Origin: an uncultured Campylobacter sp.
GTDB lineage: Bacteria; Campylobacterota; Campylobacteria; Campylobacterales; Campylobacteraceae
DNA length: 32,321 nt
Direction of reading: 5' to 3'
NCBI GenBank assembly: GCA_937965895.1
Contig: CALCKS010000306.1
Span: forward strand, 1-32,321
The position numbers and the translations under genes were made by a program. Position 1 is the first letter of the stretch, and each line of letters opens with the position of its first letter. A model generated the notes under the pieces. That model saw only the letters and a list, made by a program, of their open reading frames with translations, searched no databases and had not been told where the DNA came from. This document shows, piece after piece, positions 6,285 through 15,538 of this stretch.

Positions 6285-8423
6285 TTAAAAACTATACGTA
6301 AAGCCTAGATTAAACGTTCGCGGATCGCCGTAAACCATCTTGTTGTTGCCGATGCCCTCGAAGTATTTTTTATTAAACACGTTGTCGATATTTAGCTGAA
6401 TGTCGAAATTTTTGCTTATCCTGTAGCCAAACATCAAATTTGCCAGCGTGTAGGCTTTTTGCGTGATTTCATTTGAGCCGCTGCCGACGTAAATTTTACT
6501 TTTATACTGCACTCCCGCACCCGCTCTAAAGTCCGCTATAGAGTATTTGGCAAAGAGATTTGCCGTAGTGCGCGAGCTTTCGGTATCAAATTTCTTACCG
6601 TCGGCGTCCTTGGCGTTAAAGTGAGTAAGCCCAAGACCCAGGCTTAAGTTTTGATTTATTTCGCCGTTTACGTCCACTTCAAAGCCCTTACTCGTTACGC
6701 CTTTTTTAGCTTCGTACGCGTCAGTCGTGGTGCCTGGGATCTTTTGTCCGGTTTTTGCGCCTAGCTTATCTTGCACGACCTTAAATACGCCAAAAGAAGC
6801 CGAAAGCGCTCCGTCAAAATAATCGCCCTTTATGCCCATCTCATAGTCTTTGCCTTGGATCGGGTCTAGATATTTGCCGTTGATATCCTTTACGGTTTGA
6901 GGTTTAAAGATACTCGTGTAGCTAGCATAAAGAGTATGATTTTCGCCGATGTCGTACGTGATGCCTAGATACGGCGTGATTTCTTGCGTGAAGTTTCTAT
7001 TTCCGTTGCCGCCTGTTATGCGGTACTTATAGTAGCTCATCCTAGCTCCTAGCAAAAACTTAAGCTCGTCCGTGATTGAGAATTTGTTAGCCAAATATAC
7101 CGCCTTTTGCACCGTCTTATCGGCGTTGTTTTGATCGGCGTAAGGTAGCTTCGGGTCGTCTAGGTGCAGGTTTTTAAAGTCTATCCTAGTACGTGCCGCA
7201 TAGGCTAGGCCCGCCGGAGTCGTGCGGCTATTCCAGTAGCTACTGACGTTGTCGGAGCTTTTTTTATAGTTGTTGTACATAGCGCCAAAAACCGCCTCGT
7301 GGGGCAAGCTAAACGCTTCGTACGGCAGGTTTACGTAGGCGTCTACGTTGTGGATATTTTCCTCGCGTTTGTTTGCATAGACGCTAAGTCCGCCGATGTC
7401 GCCCGTACCGTCTAAATTTACCTTGCCGCCGTAGTAGAGTAGATTTGAGTCCGTGTTTGCGCGGCGGAATGAATAGGATAAATTTAGGCTGGCTTCGTTT
7501 TCAAAATAGTGCCTAAAATCGGCATAAACGTCAAAAGTCTTGATATCCCACCTAGTCCAAGGCTGCGAAAAAATTTCGTTTTTACCAAATTCGCGCCTAA
7601 CGTCGTTTTTGTAAAACGCGGGCATTCCTCCCCAGCGTACACCGTGACGCTTTAGCTCCTGATAAAACGCGCCTAGGCTTAGCCACGAACTATCCATGAT
7701 ATCAGCGTCCACTACGCCGTAGATAGCGGTGTTTTTACGGTTATAGTAGTCCATATACGAGCGAGACTTCTCGTGCATAAAAGACGCTCTAGCCCGCACG
7801 CTGCCGTCAGCAGTCACCGGAGTCTGCACGTCGCCAGATACGCCGTATCTATCGTACGAGCCCGCGCTTAGTTTAAAATTTCCCGTAAATTCTTTTGAAT
7901 TTGCTCTTTTTCGGATGAAATCTAAACTAGCCGCCGGATTCCCCGCACCGGCTAGCAGGCCGTTTGCGCCCTTTACAACTTCGACGCGCTCATAGGGCAA
8001 CATGCTCATATCGTTTGCACCTAGGCTAAATCCGCCGAAACTTGGCATCGAATCAAGCAAATAATAATCTATCTTAAAGCCTCTAGCCGTCGGATATACG
8101 CGCTCGTCCCACTTGTTAAGCGTGACGCCCGGGATATTTCGCAAAAGCACCTGATAGTCGTTGATGTTTTGATCTTTTAGCCTAGCCTCGGTGATGACGG
8201 TTAGCGACTGAGGCGTCTGGCGCGAGGTGAGGTCTAGCCTCGTGGTGCTTTTTACCAGCTCTTTTGCGTTGTATTTTACGTCGTCGCGCCTTTGTTCGCT
8301 AGTTACCTCGACGGCATCAAGCGTCTCTTTGCCTGCTACGTTCCCGCCGTTTTGAGCGGCCAAAATTTGAACGGACGCGAGCAAATTTATCGCCGCGACC
8401 GAAAGCAAAATTTTATTTCTCAT
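6285..8423 (-). CDS. TonB-dependent siderophore receptor
   Basis: 712 residues, the usual size for siderophore receptors of the FhuE/FpvA/FoxA type. Signal peptide about 1-22; a TonB-box-like segment (DAVEVTS) after it; plug domain with RQTPQSLTVIT, LLRNIPGV and VEVVKGANGLLAGAGNPAA; then a 22-strand barrel ending in the C-terminal Phe motif (FNLGFTYSF), the BAM recognition signal. It should import a ferric chelate across the outer membrane using TonB-ExbBD, which are not in this window. The ATG has a strong AAAAGGAG site and overlaps the end of the PepSY reading frame as ATGA, so the two genes were translationally coupled. The ligand is not deducible. Confidence 0.92.
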   Translation of the reverse strand: MRNKILLSVAAINLLASVQILAAQNGGNVAGKETLDAVEVTSEQRRDDVKYNAKELVKSTTRLDLTSRQTPQSLTVITEARLKDQNINDYQVLLRNIPGVTLNKWDERVYPTARGFKIDYYLLDSMPSFGGFSLGANDMSMLPYERVEVVKGANGLLAGAGNPAASLDFIRKRANSKEFTGNFKLSAGSYDRYGVSGDVQTPVTADGSVRARASFMHEKSRSYMDYYNRKNTAIYGVVDADIMDSSWLSLGAFYQELKRHGVRWGGMPAFYKNDVRREFGKNEIFSQPWTRWDIKTFDVYADFRHYFENEASLNLSYSFRRANTDSNLLYYGGKVNLDGTGDIGGLSVYANKREENIHNVDAYVNLPYEAFSLPHEAVFGAMYNNYKKSSDNVSSYWNSRTTPAGLAYAARTRIDFKNLHLDDPKLPYADQNNADKTVQKAVYLANKFSITDELKFLLGARMSYYKYRITGGNGNRNFTQEITPYLGITYDIGENHTLYASYTSIFKPQTVKDINGKYLDPIQGKDYEMGIKGDYFDGALSASFGVFKVVQDKLGAKTGQKIPGTTTDAYEAKKGVTSKGFEVDVNGEINQNLSLGLGLTHFNAKDADGKKFDTESSRTTANLFAKYSIADFRAGAGVQYKSKIYVGSGSNEITQKAYTLANLMFGYRISKNFDIQLNIDNVFNKKYFEGIGNNKMVYGDPRTFNLGFTYSF

Positions 8424-9504
8424 CTTTTTCTCCTTTTAAAATTTGATCTTTTTATCCATAAATAAATCCCCGAAACGCTAAGCGCAAGCGGAGCTAGCCC
8501 GCATAAAAACCAGAAAAATTTAGTCGCGGCGTTATAGTCGCCGTAGTGAGCGCGCCTAAACGTCGATAAAAATTTATCCGTTTTGCTTGCTAGCTCTATA
8601 TCTTTTACGTCGATTAAATTTGCGCTGTTTTTATCGTAAGTAACGGTGCTTGAGTACTGACTATGTAGGAAGCCTTGACTCGGTTTTTGCCCGTAAAGCG
8701 TGATATTTGCGCCATCATAAAACGGAAAGCTAACGTAGTGCGTCTAAATCCCGGCATATCCGAGGCCGCTCTTTGCACGAGGGCGTCGATAGAGATATTT
8801 TTGTCGTAAATTTGCCGACTTATCTCAAATTTGGAGTTATCAAAGGGCGGCATAAACATAAACCTAAGCTCCCACCAAGCACCGCTAAGCGAGGCCGCAA
8901 AGATAACGGGCGTAGAAAAAACGCCGATAAATTTGTGCGAATCGCTCATAAAAACCGCCATCCTCGCAAACCGAAGGCGCAGCAAATTCGCCCAAAAATT
9001 TCGGTAAACGATAAAGCCGCTAATCGAAATAAGAAAAGCAAAAATCGCCGTCAGACCGAGTAAAATTTGACCGCTTTTTTCAAGGAGTAAATTTTCGTGA
9101 AGCTCGGTAATAACCCCGATAAATCCGCTATCGTGCGGCACGAGATCGCTTTTTATCTCTCCGCTAAAAGCGTCCAGATACACGCACGCCCACTCTTTTT
9201 CGCCCGCTCCGTGCCTTAACAGCCAAATTTTGTCCGTCTTTTGGGGATCTGCGTCGATATTCCAGCCTACGATCTCGTGATGCGGATACTCTTTTTCTAT
9301 TTTTTCCCTTAGCTCGTCAAATTTTATCCTCTTTTTATCGTCGCTATCCGCTATATAGATGGTGTCAGGCATTAAGATATTATTTATCTCGTCTTTATAA
9401 ACCAAAATCGAACCCGTAAAACACGCGATAACTAATGGAATACAAAATATCAGCGAAGCGTAAGTGTGAATCTTATACATAATCTTTTTGTCAAATATAT
9501 TCAC
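8420..9504 (-). pseudogene. PepSY-domain membrane protein with a one-base frameshift
   Basis: Iron-linked PepSY_TM (PiuB-like) membrane protein. From GTG 9504 the frame codes for a first membrane helix (about 13-33), a periplasmic PepSY region and two central helices, then runs out of frame near residue 260 and stops at 8614. Skipping one base at about 8723-8725 (adding one C to the CC of TTCCG on the coding strand) restores LAFPFYDGANITLYGQKP and about 100 further conserved-looking residues, including the last helix (FFWFLCGLAPLALSVSG) and a basic tail. The restored frame ends at 8420 on ATGA, overlapping the receptor start, giving about 361 residues, normal for the family. So it is a recent mutation, a phase switch or a sequencing error. 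An ATG at 9480 is another possible start. Confidence 0.8.
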
Positions 9505-9927
9505 GTTTAAAATTTGCCCTTTTAAAATTTACTTTTAAATCGGCGCGGATTCTAGCATTTTAAAAATTAATAATTTCTAAAACTATTATCAAAAATATGG
9601 CTAGCAATTAGTAGGAAAAAATACTTTGCGATAAAATTTTATCAAGCAAATTTAGCCGGTAAATTTGATCGTCCGTCAGACAAACAAAGCGCCGAATTTC
9701 GCTCGTAAAATTATGCCAATTAAAAGCTCGGCAAAATCGGCCGAGTAAAGCTGGCGAAGAAGGTTAAACTAGGCCGTAGGCAAAAGCGATTTTGACGCTT
9801 TAAATTTGAGTAAATTTTAAAAATCCAAAAACCAAGCAAAATCAGTCTAGGCGCAATTTGGCCGAGCCGTTAAATTTAAGCGCGAATTTGACGTAGGCTC
9901 AGTCGAAAGCAAGCTCAAATTTAAGCC
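9505..9927. other. 423-bp intergenic region rich in AAATTT
   Basis: Gap between the end of the RND pump gene and the PepSY gene. Besides the promoter at 9549-9592, I see only scattered AAATTT words and a copy of AAGCGCCGAATTT (9687-9699), also found at 6216-6228 on the other side of the receptor. No convincing open frame, RNA gene or terminator was found. Confidence 0.5.
9549..9592 (-). promoter_or_regulatory. Promoter of the PepSY-receptor operon, possible Fur site
   Basis: On the minus strand an extended -10 (TGCTAGAAT, 9557-9549) lies 45 nt before the GTG start. Upstream, TTGATAAT (9592-9585) and ATTATTAA (9574-9567) form an imperfect AT-rich inverted repeat with 10 nt between. Fur operators contain GATAAT/ATTATC half-sites and the operon is iron-related, so Fur control is plausible, but the match is loose. 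Confidence 0.4.
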
Positions 9928-12900
9928 CTAGATTTCCTCTCTTTTATAAATTTTACTCACAAATTTATCTATCTTATACACCGCGCCAAAGAGCGCAGGC
10001 ACCACAAGCAGCGTTAGCAGCGTCGAGCTAATAAGCCCTGAAATGATCGAGATCGCCATCGGGGAGTTGCCCTCGTATCCGGCACCTCTGCTAAGCGCAA
10101 GCGGCAACATCGCAAATATCATCGCAAAAGTAGTCATCAGTATCGCTCGCAGTCTTTTGACGCCCGCACGCACGATGGCTTCGTTTAGCGGTGCGCCCTC
10201 GTTTGCGTATCGGTTAGCAAAATCCACGACTAAAATCGCATTTTTACCCACCATGCCAAAAAGCAAGATCGCACCGACCATGACGAACAAGCTAAAGGAG
10301 TTGTCGCTAAGATACAGCCCGACCGCCACGCCGCCAAACGCCAGCGGCATCGAGATCATGATGATGATCGGCAAAATAAAACTCTCGTAAAGCGCGGCCA
10401 GGATCATATAGATGAGCACGACGCTAAGGCTGATCGTAAAGACGAAGGCCGCGTTCGTATCGTTCATCATCTCGATAAATCCAGTCATCACGTAGTCGTA
10501 GCCGGCGGGCAAAATTTTACCGATATTTTCGTCGATACCCTTTTGCACGGCGCCCAGCGGGACGTTATCTACGTTTGCGACGATCCTGATCTGACGCTGT
10601 TTGTTAAAGCGGTTTATCACGGAAAAGGTCTTGCTCGTCTTAAACTCCGCCACCGCGCTTAGGCTTATACTCTCGCCGTGGGCGTTTTTGATCTTTAGCT
10701 TTTGCAGCGCCTGCGCGTCCCTGCGGTACTCGTCGTCAAACCTCAGTATCATATCGTACTGCGCGTCGCCGTTATCAAAGCTACCAAGCCTATTTTGCCC
10801 AAAGGACGCATATATCACCTGCGCGACCGCGCTAGGATCGACGCTTAGGCGTTTGGCCTTGTCTTTATTTACGCTGATTTGTAGCTCGTTTATCTTATCC
10901 TCGTTATCGCTGCCCACGTCCGTCGTGCCCTCTATCGCGCGCACCATGGCGATGGCTTTTGGTAGGATTTCGTCTAGCTTTTCTAGGCTATCTCCCGTGA
11001 TCGTTAGCTGTACGGGCTCACTGTCGCTACCCGTATCGACGTAGGGTATCTGCAGAACCTTGACACTGAGGTCATCAAATTTAAGCTTTTTTCTATACTC
11101 ATCCATTATCTGCGTTTGGCGCTCTTTTCGCGACTCAAAGCCCTTTAATCGGACGTAAATTTTAGCCTTGTACGCGTCTTTTGAGTCCGTGTAGCCAGCG
11201 ATCATATACGAGTACTCGACGCGCGGATCGCTATCTACCTCGCGCACGACCTCGCCGGCCCTAGCGCTCATAGCCTCGACCGAGATACCGGGGTTTGCCT
11301 TTAAAAATATCTCAAACTGACCCTCGTCCTCTACTGGCAAAAAGTCCATGCCGACCTTGCTGGCTAGGCTCATACAAAGAGCCAGCACGCCCAAAGTGAG
11401 TATAACAAACGCGGTTTTAAACCTCAAAATAAGCCTCAAAAGCCGCTCGTAACCGCTCTCAAGCGCCTCAAATATAGGCTCTGTCACGCGGTAAAATTTA
11501 CTCTCGCCCTCGCTCAAAAACCTCGCCGCCAGGCTGGGTATCAGCATAATGCAAACCAAAAACGACACCACGATACCGCCGCTCACGCTCATACCAAAGG
11601 AGTTAAAATATTGCCCGACGATGCCCTCCATAAAGGCAATCGGCACAAACACGCAAAGTAGTACCGCGCTAATGCTAAGCACGCTAAATGCAATCTCACG
11701 CACGCCCTCAAAGCTAGCTTTTAGCGGATTGCTCTCGCCTTCTTGCATCTTTTTGGAGATATTTTCCACGACCACGATCGCATCGTCGATAAATATACCG
11801 ATACCAAGCGTGAGAGCCAGCAGCGTGAGGCGGTTTAGATCAAAGCCCAAAACGTCGATAATAAAAAACGTCCCCACGATACTAGCCGGGATCGCGAGCG
11901 CGGCGATGACGGTCGCGCTAAAGCTTCGCAAAAAGAAAAAGACGATGATGACCGTGAGCGCGACGCCCAGCATCATGTCAAATTTGACCTGTTTTATGTG
12001 CTTTAGGATGCTTTCGCTCTTTTCATAAACCCGCTCTACTTCGTAGTTCTCGCCTAGTCTTGCCGCTAGATCGTCCGTTTTAGCTTTGAGCGCGTTTACC
12101 GTCTCGATCGTGTTTGCGCCGCTTACTTTTATAGCGTCGAGCAACACTCCGCGCTTGCCATTATATATCGCTACGGCGTCGGTGTCGTGATGAGATAGCT
12201 CTATGCGCGCGACGTCTTTTAAAAATACGTCCTTTTGTAGGCGTATCTCCTCTAGCTCGCGCACGCTTTTAGCGTCAAATTCGCTCTTTAAGAATATCTC
12301 GAATTCGCTGTTTTCCAGCTTGCCAAGCGGTGCTTTTAAATTTTGCGATTTGATTATATTTATGACCGAGGCCGCGGTTAGGGCGTATTTATCGAGTTTA
12401 AACGGATCAAGGTAAATTTTAATCTCAGGCTCCAAAAATCCCTTATCATCGACCTTACCAACGCCTTTTACGCGCTGCAAAAACGGCTTTGCTTCGTCTT
12501 TTACCGTTTGCATGAGTGCGGTTAAATTTTCGTCCTTTCGGCTAACGAAAAAGCTCGCCACCTTGCCACTGTCGCTGTTGATTTTCTCTATCTCGGGCTG
12601 GACGTCCAGCTTTGCCTTTGCGACCTTGTCGCGCACGTCGTTTGCGGCGACGTCGATGTTTTTCTTGAGATTAAACTCAACCATGACGATGCTGAGGTTG
12701 TTAAAGGTATAAGACCTAATCTTTTTGATACCGTCTATCGTAGAGACCTCGTCCTCGATCTTTTTAGTGACCCTGCTCTCGATGAGGCTCATGTCGCCAG
12801 GCGCATAGGTCGTGATCTTAACCAGCGGGATGACGACCTCAGGAAAGAGATTTACCGGCATCCTAAGAAGCGACATCGCGCCGAAAAATACGAGCGCGAC

Positions 12901-12948
12901 GAAAAACATCAGCGTCGTAATCGGGCGATTTATGGCTAGTTTATGCAT
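9928..12948 (-). CDS. cmeF: RND efflux pump, inner-membrane subunit (CmeF-like)
   Basis: 1006 residues, HAE1/AcrB class. The start is ATG 12948 (MHKLAINRPITTLMFF): it has AAGG 7 nt upstream, overlaps the adaptor stop and places the first membrane helix at the N-terminus; the frame is open 35 codons further upstream but that part overlaps the adaptor. Twelve membrane helices with two large periplasmic loops after helices 1 and 7. Proton-relay residues are present: the Asp pair in GIFIDDAIVVVENI and the Lys in GMVGKNAILVVDFAN. It drives proton-coupled drug export together with the two preceding genes. Gene order (channel, adaptor, pump) and length agree with my recollection of C. jejuni CmeDEF (CmeF about 1005 residues) rather than CmeABC, where the adaptor gene comes first. 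Confidence 0.9.
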   Translation of the reverse strand: MHKLAINRPITTLMFFVALVFFGAMSLLRMPVNLFPEVVIPLVKITTYAPGDMSLIESRVTKKIEDEVSTIDGIKKIRSYTFNNLSIVMVEFNLKKNIDVAANDVRDKVAKAKLDVQPEIEKINSDSGKVASFFVSRKDENLTALMQTVKDEAKPFLQRVKGVGKVDDKGFLEPEIKIYLDPFKLDKYALTAASVINIIKSQNLKAPLGKLENSEFEIFLKSEFDAKSVRELEEIRLQKDVFLKDVARIELSHHDTDAVAIYNGKRGVLLDAIKVSGANTIETVNALKAKTDDLAARLGENYEVERVYEKSESILKHIKQVKFDMMLGVALTVIIVFFFLRSFSATVIAALAIPASIVGTFFIIDVLGFDLNRLTLLALTLGIGIFIDDAIVVVENISKKMQEGESNPLKASFEGVREIAFSVLSISAVLLCVFVPIAFMEGIVGQYFNSFGMSVSGGIVVSFLVCIMLIPSLAARFLSEGESKFYRVTEPIFEALESGYERLLRLILRFKTAFVILTLGVLALCMSLASKVGMDFLPVEDEGQFEIFLKANPGISVEAMSARAGEVVREVDSDPRVEYSYMIAGYTDSKDAYKAKIYVRLKGFESRKERQTQIMDEYRKKLKFDDLSVKVLQIPYVDTGSDSEPVQLTITGDSLEKLDEILPKAIAMVRAIEGTTDVGSDNEDKINELQISVNKDKAKRLSVDPSAVAQVIYASFGQNRLGSFDNGDAQYDMILRFDDEYRRDAQALQKLKIKNAHGESISLSAVAEFKTSKTFSVINRFNKQRQIRIVANVDNVPLGAVQKGIDENIGKILPAGYDYVMTGFIEMMNDTNAAFVFTISLSVVLIYMILAALYESFILPIIIMISMPLAFGGVAVGLYLSDNSFSLFVMVGAILLFGMVGKNAILVVDFANRYANEGAPLNEAIVRAGVKRLRAILMTTFAMIFAMLPLALSRGAGYEGNSPMAISIISGLISSTLLTLLVVPALFGAVYKIDKFVSKIYKREEI

Positions 12949-14083
12949 TTTGCACCTTCGCCAAAACTGCCTTTTGCGTAAAATTTGCCCGGCCGCCCCG
13001 CCCCGTAAAAAGCGTTTGGCATTTATCGGTGAGTAAAATTTGCGCCGCGTCAAATTCGGCGTTTAAAATTGTGCCGCTTTGTTTATGCGATAAATTTAAC
13101 GCGACCGTCAAATTTGCATTTTTTTCGGCGGAGTCAAATTTAACGCCGCACGCCGAATTTGAGATCAAATTTACCTCGCTTTTCGTTTGCGACGTTAAAT
13201 TTGAAAACCGCGCCGTGCCGAAACTAGTTTTTTCTACGTCAAATTTCGCGCTCGCAAGTCCGCCGTTTTTTAAGCCTTCAAATTTAAGCCCAGACGTTTT
13301 ATTTTCGTCCTTGTTTTTGGGCTCGGCGCCCCCGTCCTGCGAATCTGAGACGATATATCCCTCGCCAAAAAGCCCCGGCGTCAAATTTCGCGCCTGCACT
13401 TCGGCGTAAATTTTGCCGTTTTTCGTATCGATAGTCGGGTAGATGAGGCTGATTTTACCGCGCCTCTCCTCGCTTTGGCCGTCTAATTTATAGATAAATT
13501 CGCTACCGATTTTTACGCGGTCTTTAAATTTCTCGTCAAAGCTGAGCTTGAGCCTCACGTCTGGATACGAAAATACCGACATCAGCTTTTGCGCTACGCC
13601 GCCCACGCCCTCGCCGACCTCGATACTCTTGCCAGAGATCGTCCCGTCAAAAGGCGCGAGTAGTCTCGTATCCTCAAGTCTTTTTTGCGCCAAATTTAGC
13701 GCCAGATGCGCTCTGTTTTCGGCTAGTGCGGCATTTTTAAAATCAAATTCCGCATTTTCAAAAGCCTGCTTCGAGCTCACGCTTTGAACGAGCTTAAATT
13801 TATCAAGCACGCTTTTTGCGTGAGCTTTTGCCGTCTGCGCGCTCTCTAGGTCGTTTTGCGCGAGCTTGACGGCTAGCTTTTCGCTCTCGTTTTCAAGCTC
13901 TAGCAGCACGTCGCCGCGCTTTACCGCAGAGCCGATTTCTACGTTTACGCTCTTTACGATACCGACGGCCTTTAGCGCAAGCTGCGCGTCTTTTGCGGGC
14001 GCGACGTCAAAGCTCGCATAAATTTTATCCTGCGCGCAAAGCGCAACCGCCGCGCTCAGTAAAAAAAGTAAAATTTTATTCAT
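12941..14083 (-). CDS. cmeE: RND periplasmic adaptor (CmeE-like) with unusual C-terminal expansion
   Basis: 380 residues. Signal peptide about 1-17, lipoyl half (VGIVKSVNVEIGSAVKRGDVL), a short helical hairpin (about 65-135), second lipoyl half (LLAPFDGTISG) and a beta-barrel region ending NLTPGLFGEGYI near residue 244. C. jejuni CmeE, as I recall, is about 246 residues and would end near here. This protein continues with about 120 hydrophilic, low-complexity residues (about 250-366), whose DNA is packed with TCAAATTT words like the surrounding intergenic DNA, and then finishes with QKAVLAKVQNA, which may be the displaced native C-terminus. It overlaps the channel gene by 4 nt (ATGA) and the pump gene by 8 nt. 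Confidence 0.82.
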   Translation of the reverse strand: MNKILLFLLSAAVALCAQDKIYASFDVAPAKDAQLALKAVGIVKSVNVEIGSAVKRGDVLLELENESEKLAVKLAQNDLESAQTAKAHAKSVLDKFKLVQSVSSKQAFENAEFDFKNAALAENRAHLALNLAQKRLEDTRLLAPFDGTISGKSIEVGEGVGGVAQKLMSVFSYPDVRLKLSFDEKFKDRVKIGSEFIYKLDGQSEERRGKISLIYPTIDTKNGKIYAEVQARNLTPGLFGEGYIVSDSQDGGAEPKNKDENKTSGLKFEGLKNGGLASAKFDVEKTSFGTARFSNLTSQTKSEVNLISNSACGVKFDSAEKNANLTVALNLSHKQSGTILNAEFDAAQILLTDKCQTLFTGRGGRANFTQKAVLAKVQNA

Positions 14084-15396
14084 TTGCGCTCCGTTTTTTC
14101 GATATTTTCGGCGATCTTGCCGCCGCGTTCATACAGATACTCCGCCTTTTTGATCTCTAATTTACTCTTGCTTAGCTCCAGCGCGCTGCCTGCGCTAAAG
14201 CTCTGCGCGGTCGCGTTTAAAAACTCGACATATCCAAGCAGCCCGGCTTCATACTTTTTACTAACGGCTTTTAGCGAGGTTTGTGCCGAGTTTAGCGCGC
14301 TTTCGCCCGCGGCGATCTTTTGCTCAAGCGTCTTTAGATCGTTTTTGATATTTGCTAAATTTAGCTCGTTTTGCAAGCGCTTTTGATCCAAATTTAGCTT
14401 CGCTTGCAGCGCGCTTATGCGTTTTATCTCGCGCCGCTTTTTGTTCGCGCCAAAATCAAACGCCTTCCAGCTAAAGCCTAAAATCAGCTCGTTGGTATTT
14501 AAATTCGGCTTAAAAAAGTCGTCGAAATACGGCTCCAGCGCACTTCTATATTGCGCGGGCAGCAAATTTCTATCATAGTGAGTACGCATAAAAGTGTAGG
14601 TGTTTTTGATGAAAATTTGCGGGTTCGTCTCGGACGCGGTTATCTTTTCGTCCTCCAAAGCCGCAGCGAAATTTAGCCTAAGCGCCTCAAGCTCCGGCTT
14701 TTCGCTTTTTTGTGGTGCGGAGTCGTCATCTGTAAAAGCGATCCTAGAGCCCGCCACAGGCTCTATATCTCTGCCCGTTAGCGCATAAATTTGATTTTTT
14801 ATCTCGTTTTGATTTTGCGTGATTTCGAGGCGTTCGGCGAGCGCCATGGCGTATCTAGCATTTATAGCTTCATACTCGCTCTCGTCGCTAAGTCCTGCGC
14901 GGTAGTATTTTTCCAACCTATTTAGCGCGTTTTTTAGGTAGTTTATCTCGCCCTCTTTTGCGGTCGCGAGCTCGTCCAGCGACAAAAAGCTAAAATAAAG
15001 CTTGGTCGCGTTAAATGCAAGCAGGTTTTGATAATCCTCGTTTTTTAAAATTTCAGCCACGCTAAGGTGCGAAAGCGAGCTTAACAAGGCTTCGCGCTTG
15101 CCGCCGTCATAAACCGCAAGCTCCAAAATCGCCCTTGCCGTGGCGGCTCTTTGCGGGCGCAGGACGTTTATGTCGCCGCTTAAAAAGCTATATCCGCCCT
15201 CAACCGTGAGACTTGGCATATACGCACTTTTTACTGCGTCCTTTTGCAGTTGCGCTTTTTGCGGTTCGTAGTTTGAAATTTGAGCTAAATTTGAGCTCTG
15301 CGCGGCTAAAATCAGCTCGTGCAAATTTCCTTCAAATTTAACCTCCGAGCCGCCTAAAAAAACGCAAAAACTCAAAAATATATAAATTTTTTTCAT
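14080..15396 (-). CDS. cmeD: TolC-like outer-membrane efflux channel (CmeD-like)
   Basis: 438 residues, outer membrane efflux protein family. N-terminal signal peptide (about 1-16), then long amphipathic helices in two repeats; the segments NATKLYFSFL, NRLEKYYRAGLSDESEYEA and KYEAGLLGYVEFLNA are typical of the two structural repeats. It should form the trimeric outer-membrane/periplasmic tunnel for the adaptor and pump encoded just downstream. The start ATG has a good AAGGG site. First gene of the operon; a TATAAT promoter lies at 15521-15526 and the leader between promoter and gene can fold into a GC-rich hairpin. No lipobox cysteine in the expected context was seen. Confidence 0.88.
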   Translation of the reverse strand: MKKIYIFLSFCVFLGGSEVKFEGNLHELILAAQSSNLAQISNYEPQKAQLQKDAVKSAYMPSLTVEGGYSFLSGDINVLRPQRAATARAILELAVYDGGKREALLSSLSHLSVAEILKNEDYQNLLAFNATKLYFSFLSLDELATAKEGEINYLKNALNRLEKYYRAGLSDESEYEAINARYAMALAERLEITQNQNEIKNQIYALTGRDIEPVAGSRIAFTDDDSAPQKSEKPELEALRLNFAAALEDEKITASETNPQIFIKNTYTFMRTHYDRNLLPAQYRSALEPYFDDFFKPNLNTNELILGFSWKAFDFGANKKRREIKRISALQAKLNLDQKRLQNELNLANIKNDLKTLEQKIAAGESALNSAQTSLKAVSKKYEAGLLGYVEFLNATAQSFSAGSALELSKSKLEIKKAEYLYERGGKIAENIEKTERK

Positions 15397-15420
15397 CTAA
15401 ACCCTTCCCTATTAGCTCTG

Positions 15421-15457
15421 GGCGGCGCGGGCTAAATTTGAGCGGGTTTGCGCCGCC
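15421..15457. repeat. GC-rich hairpin in the cmeDEF leader
   Basis: GGCGGCGC (15421-15428) and GCGCCGCC (15450-15457) form an 8-bp all-GC stem with a 21-nt loop, between the TATAAT at 15521 and the cmeD ATG at 15396. No T-run follows. It is either a leftover of fliP-operon termination or a structured leader of the efflux operon. Confidence 0.5.
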
Positions 15458-15520
15458 TGAAGTCTGGCGCCGTAGGTGAAATAAAATGAAAATTTAAGCG
15501 GCGCGCGGAGCATTTTTAAG

Positions 15521-15530
15521 ATTATAGCGA
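15521..15530 (-). promoter_or_regulatory. cmeDEF promoter -10 box
   Basis: TCGCTATAAT on the minus strand, 125 nt before cmeD and 13 nt after the fliP stop. The identical ten bases occur ahead of ftsK (30771-30780). A perfect TATAAT just past the end of the flagellar operon makes a separate promoter for the efflux operon likely. Confidence 0.6.
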
Positions 15531-15538
15531 TAAAAAAC

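Noticed and set aside
8773..9063. Plus-strand basic open frame of 96 codons inside the PepSY gene
   Set aside because: Antisense shadow; the very basic composition comes from reading the AAATTT/CGC-rich strand backwards.
12949..13053. 35-codon N-terminal extension of the RND pump
   Set aside because: It overlaps the adaptor gene, would put basic residues before the first helix, and the ATG at 12948 has a good ribosome-binding site.
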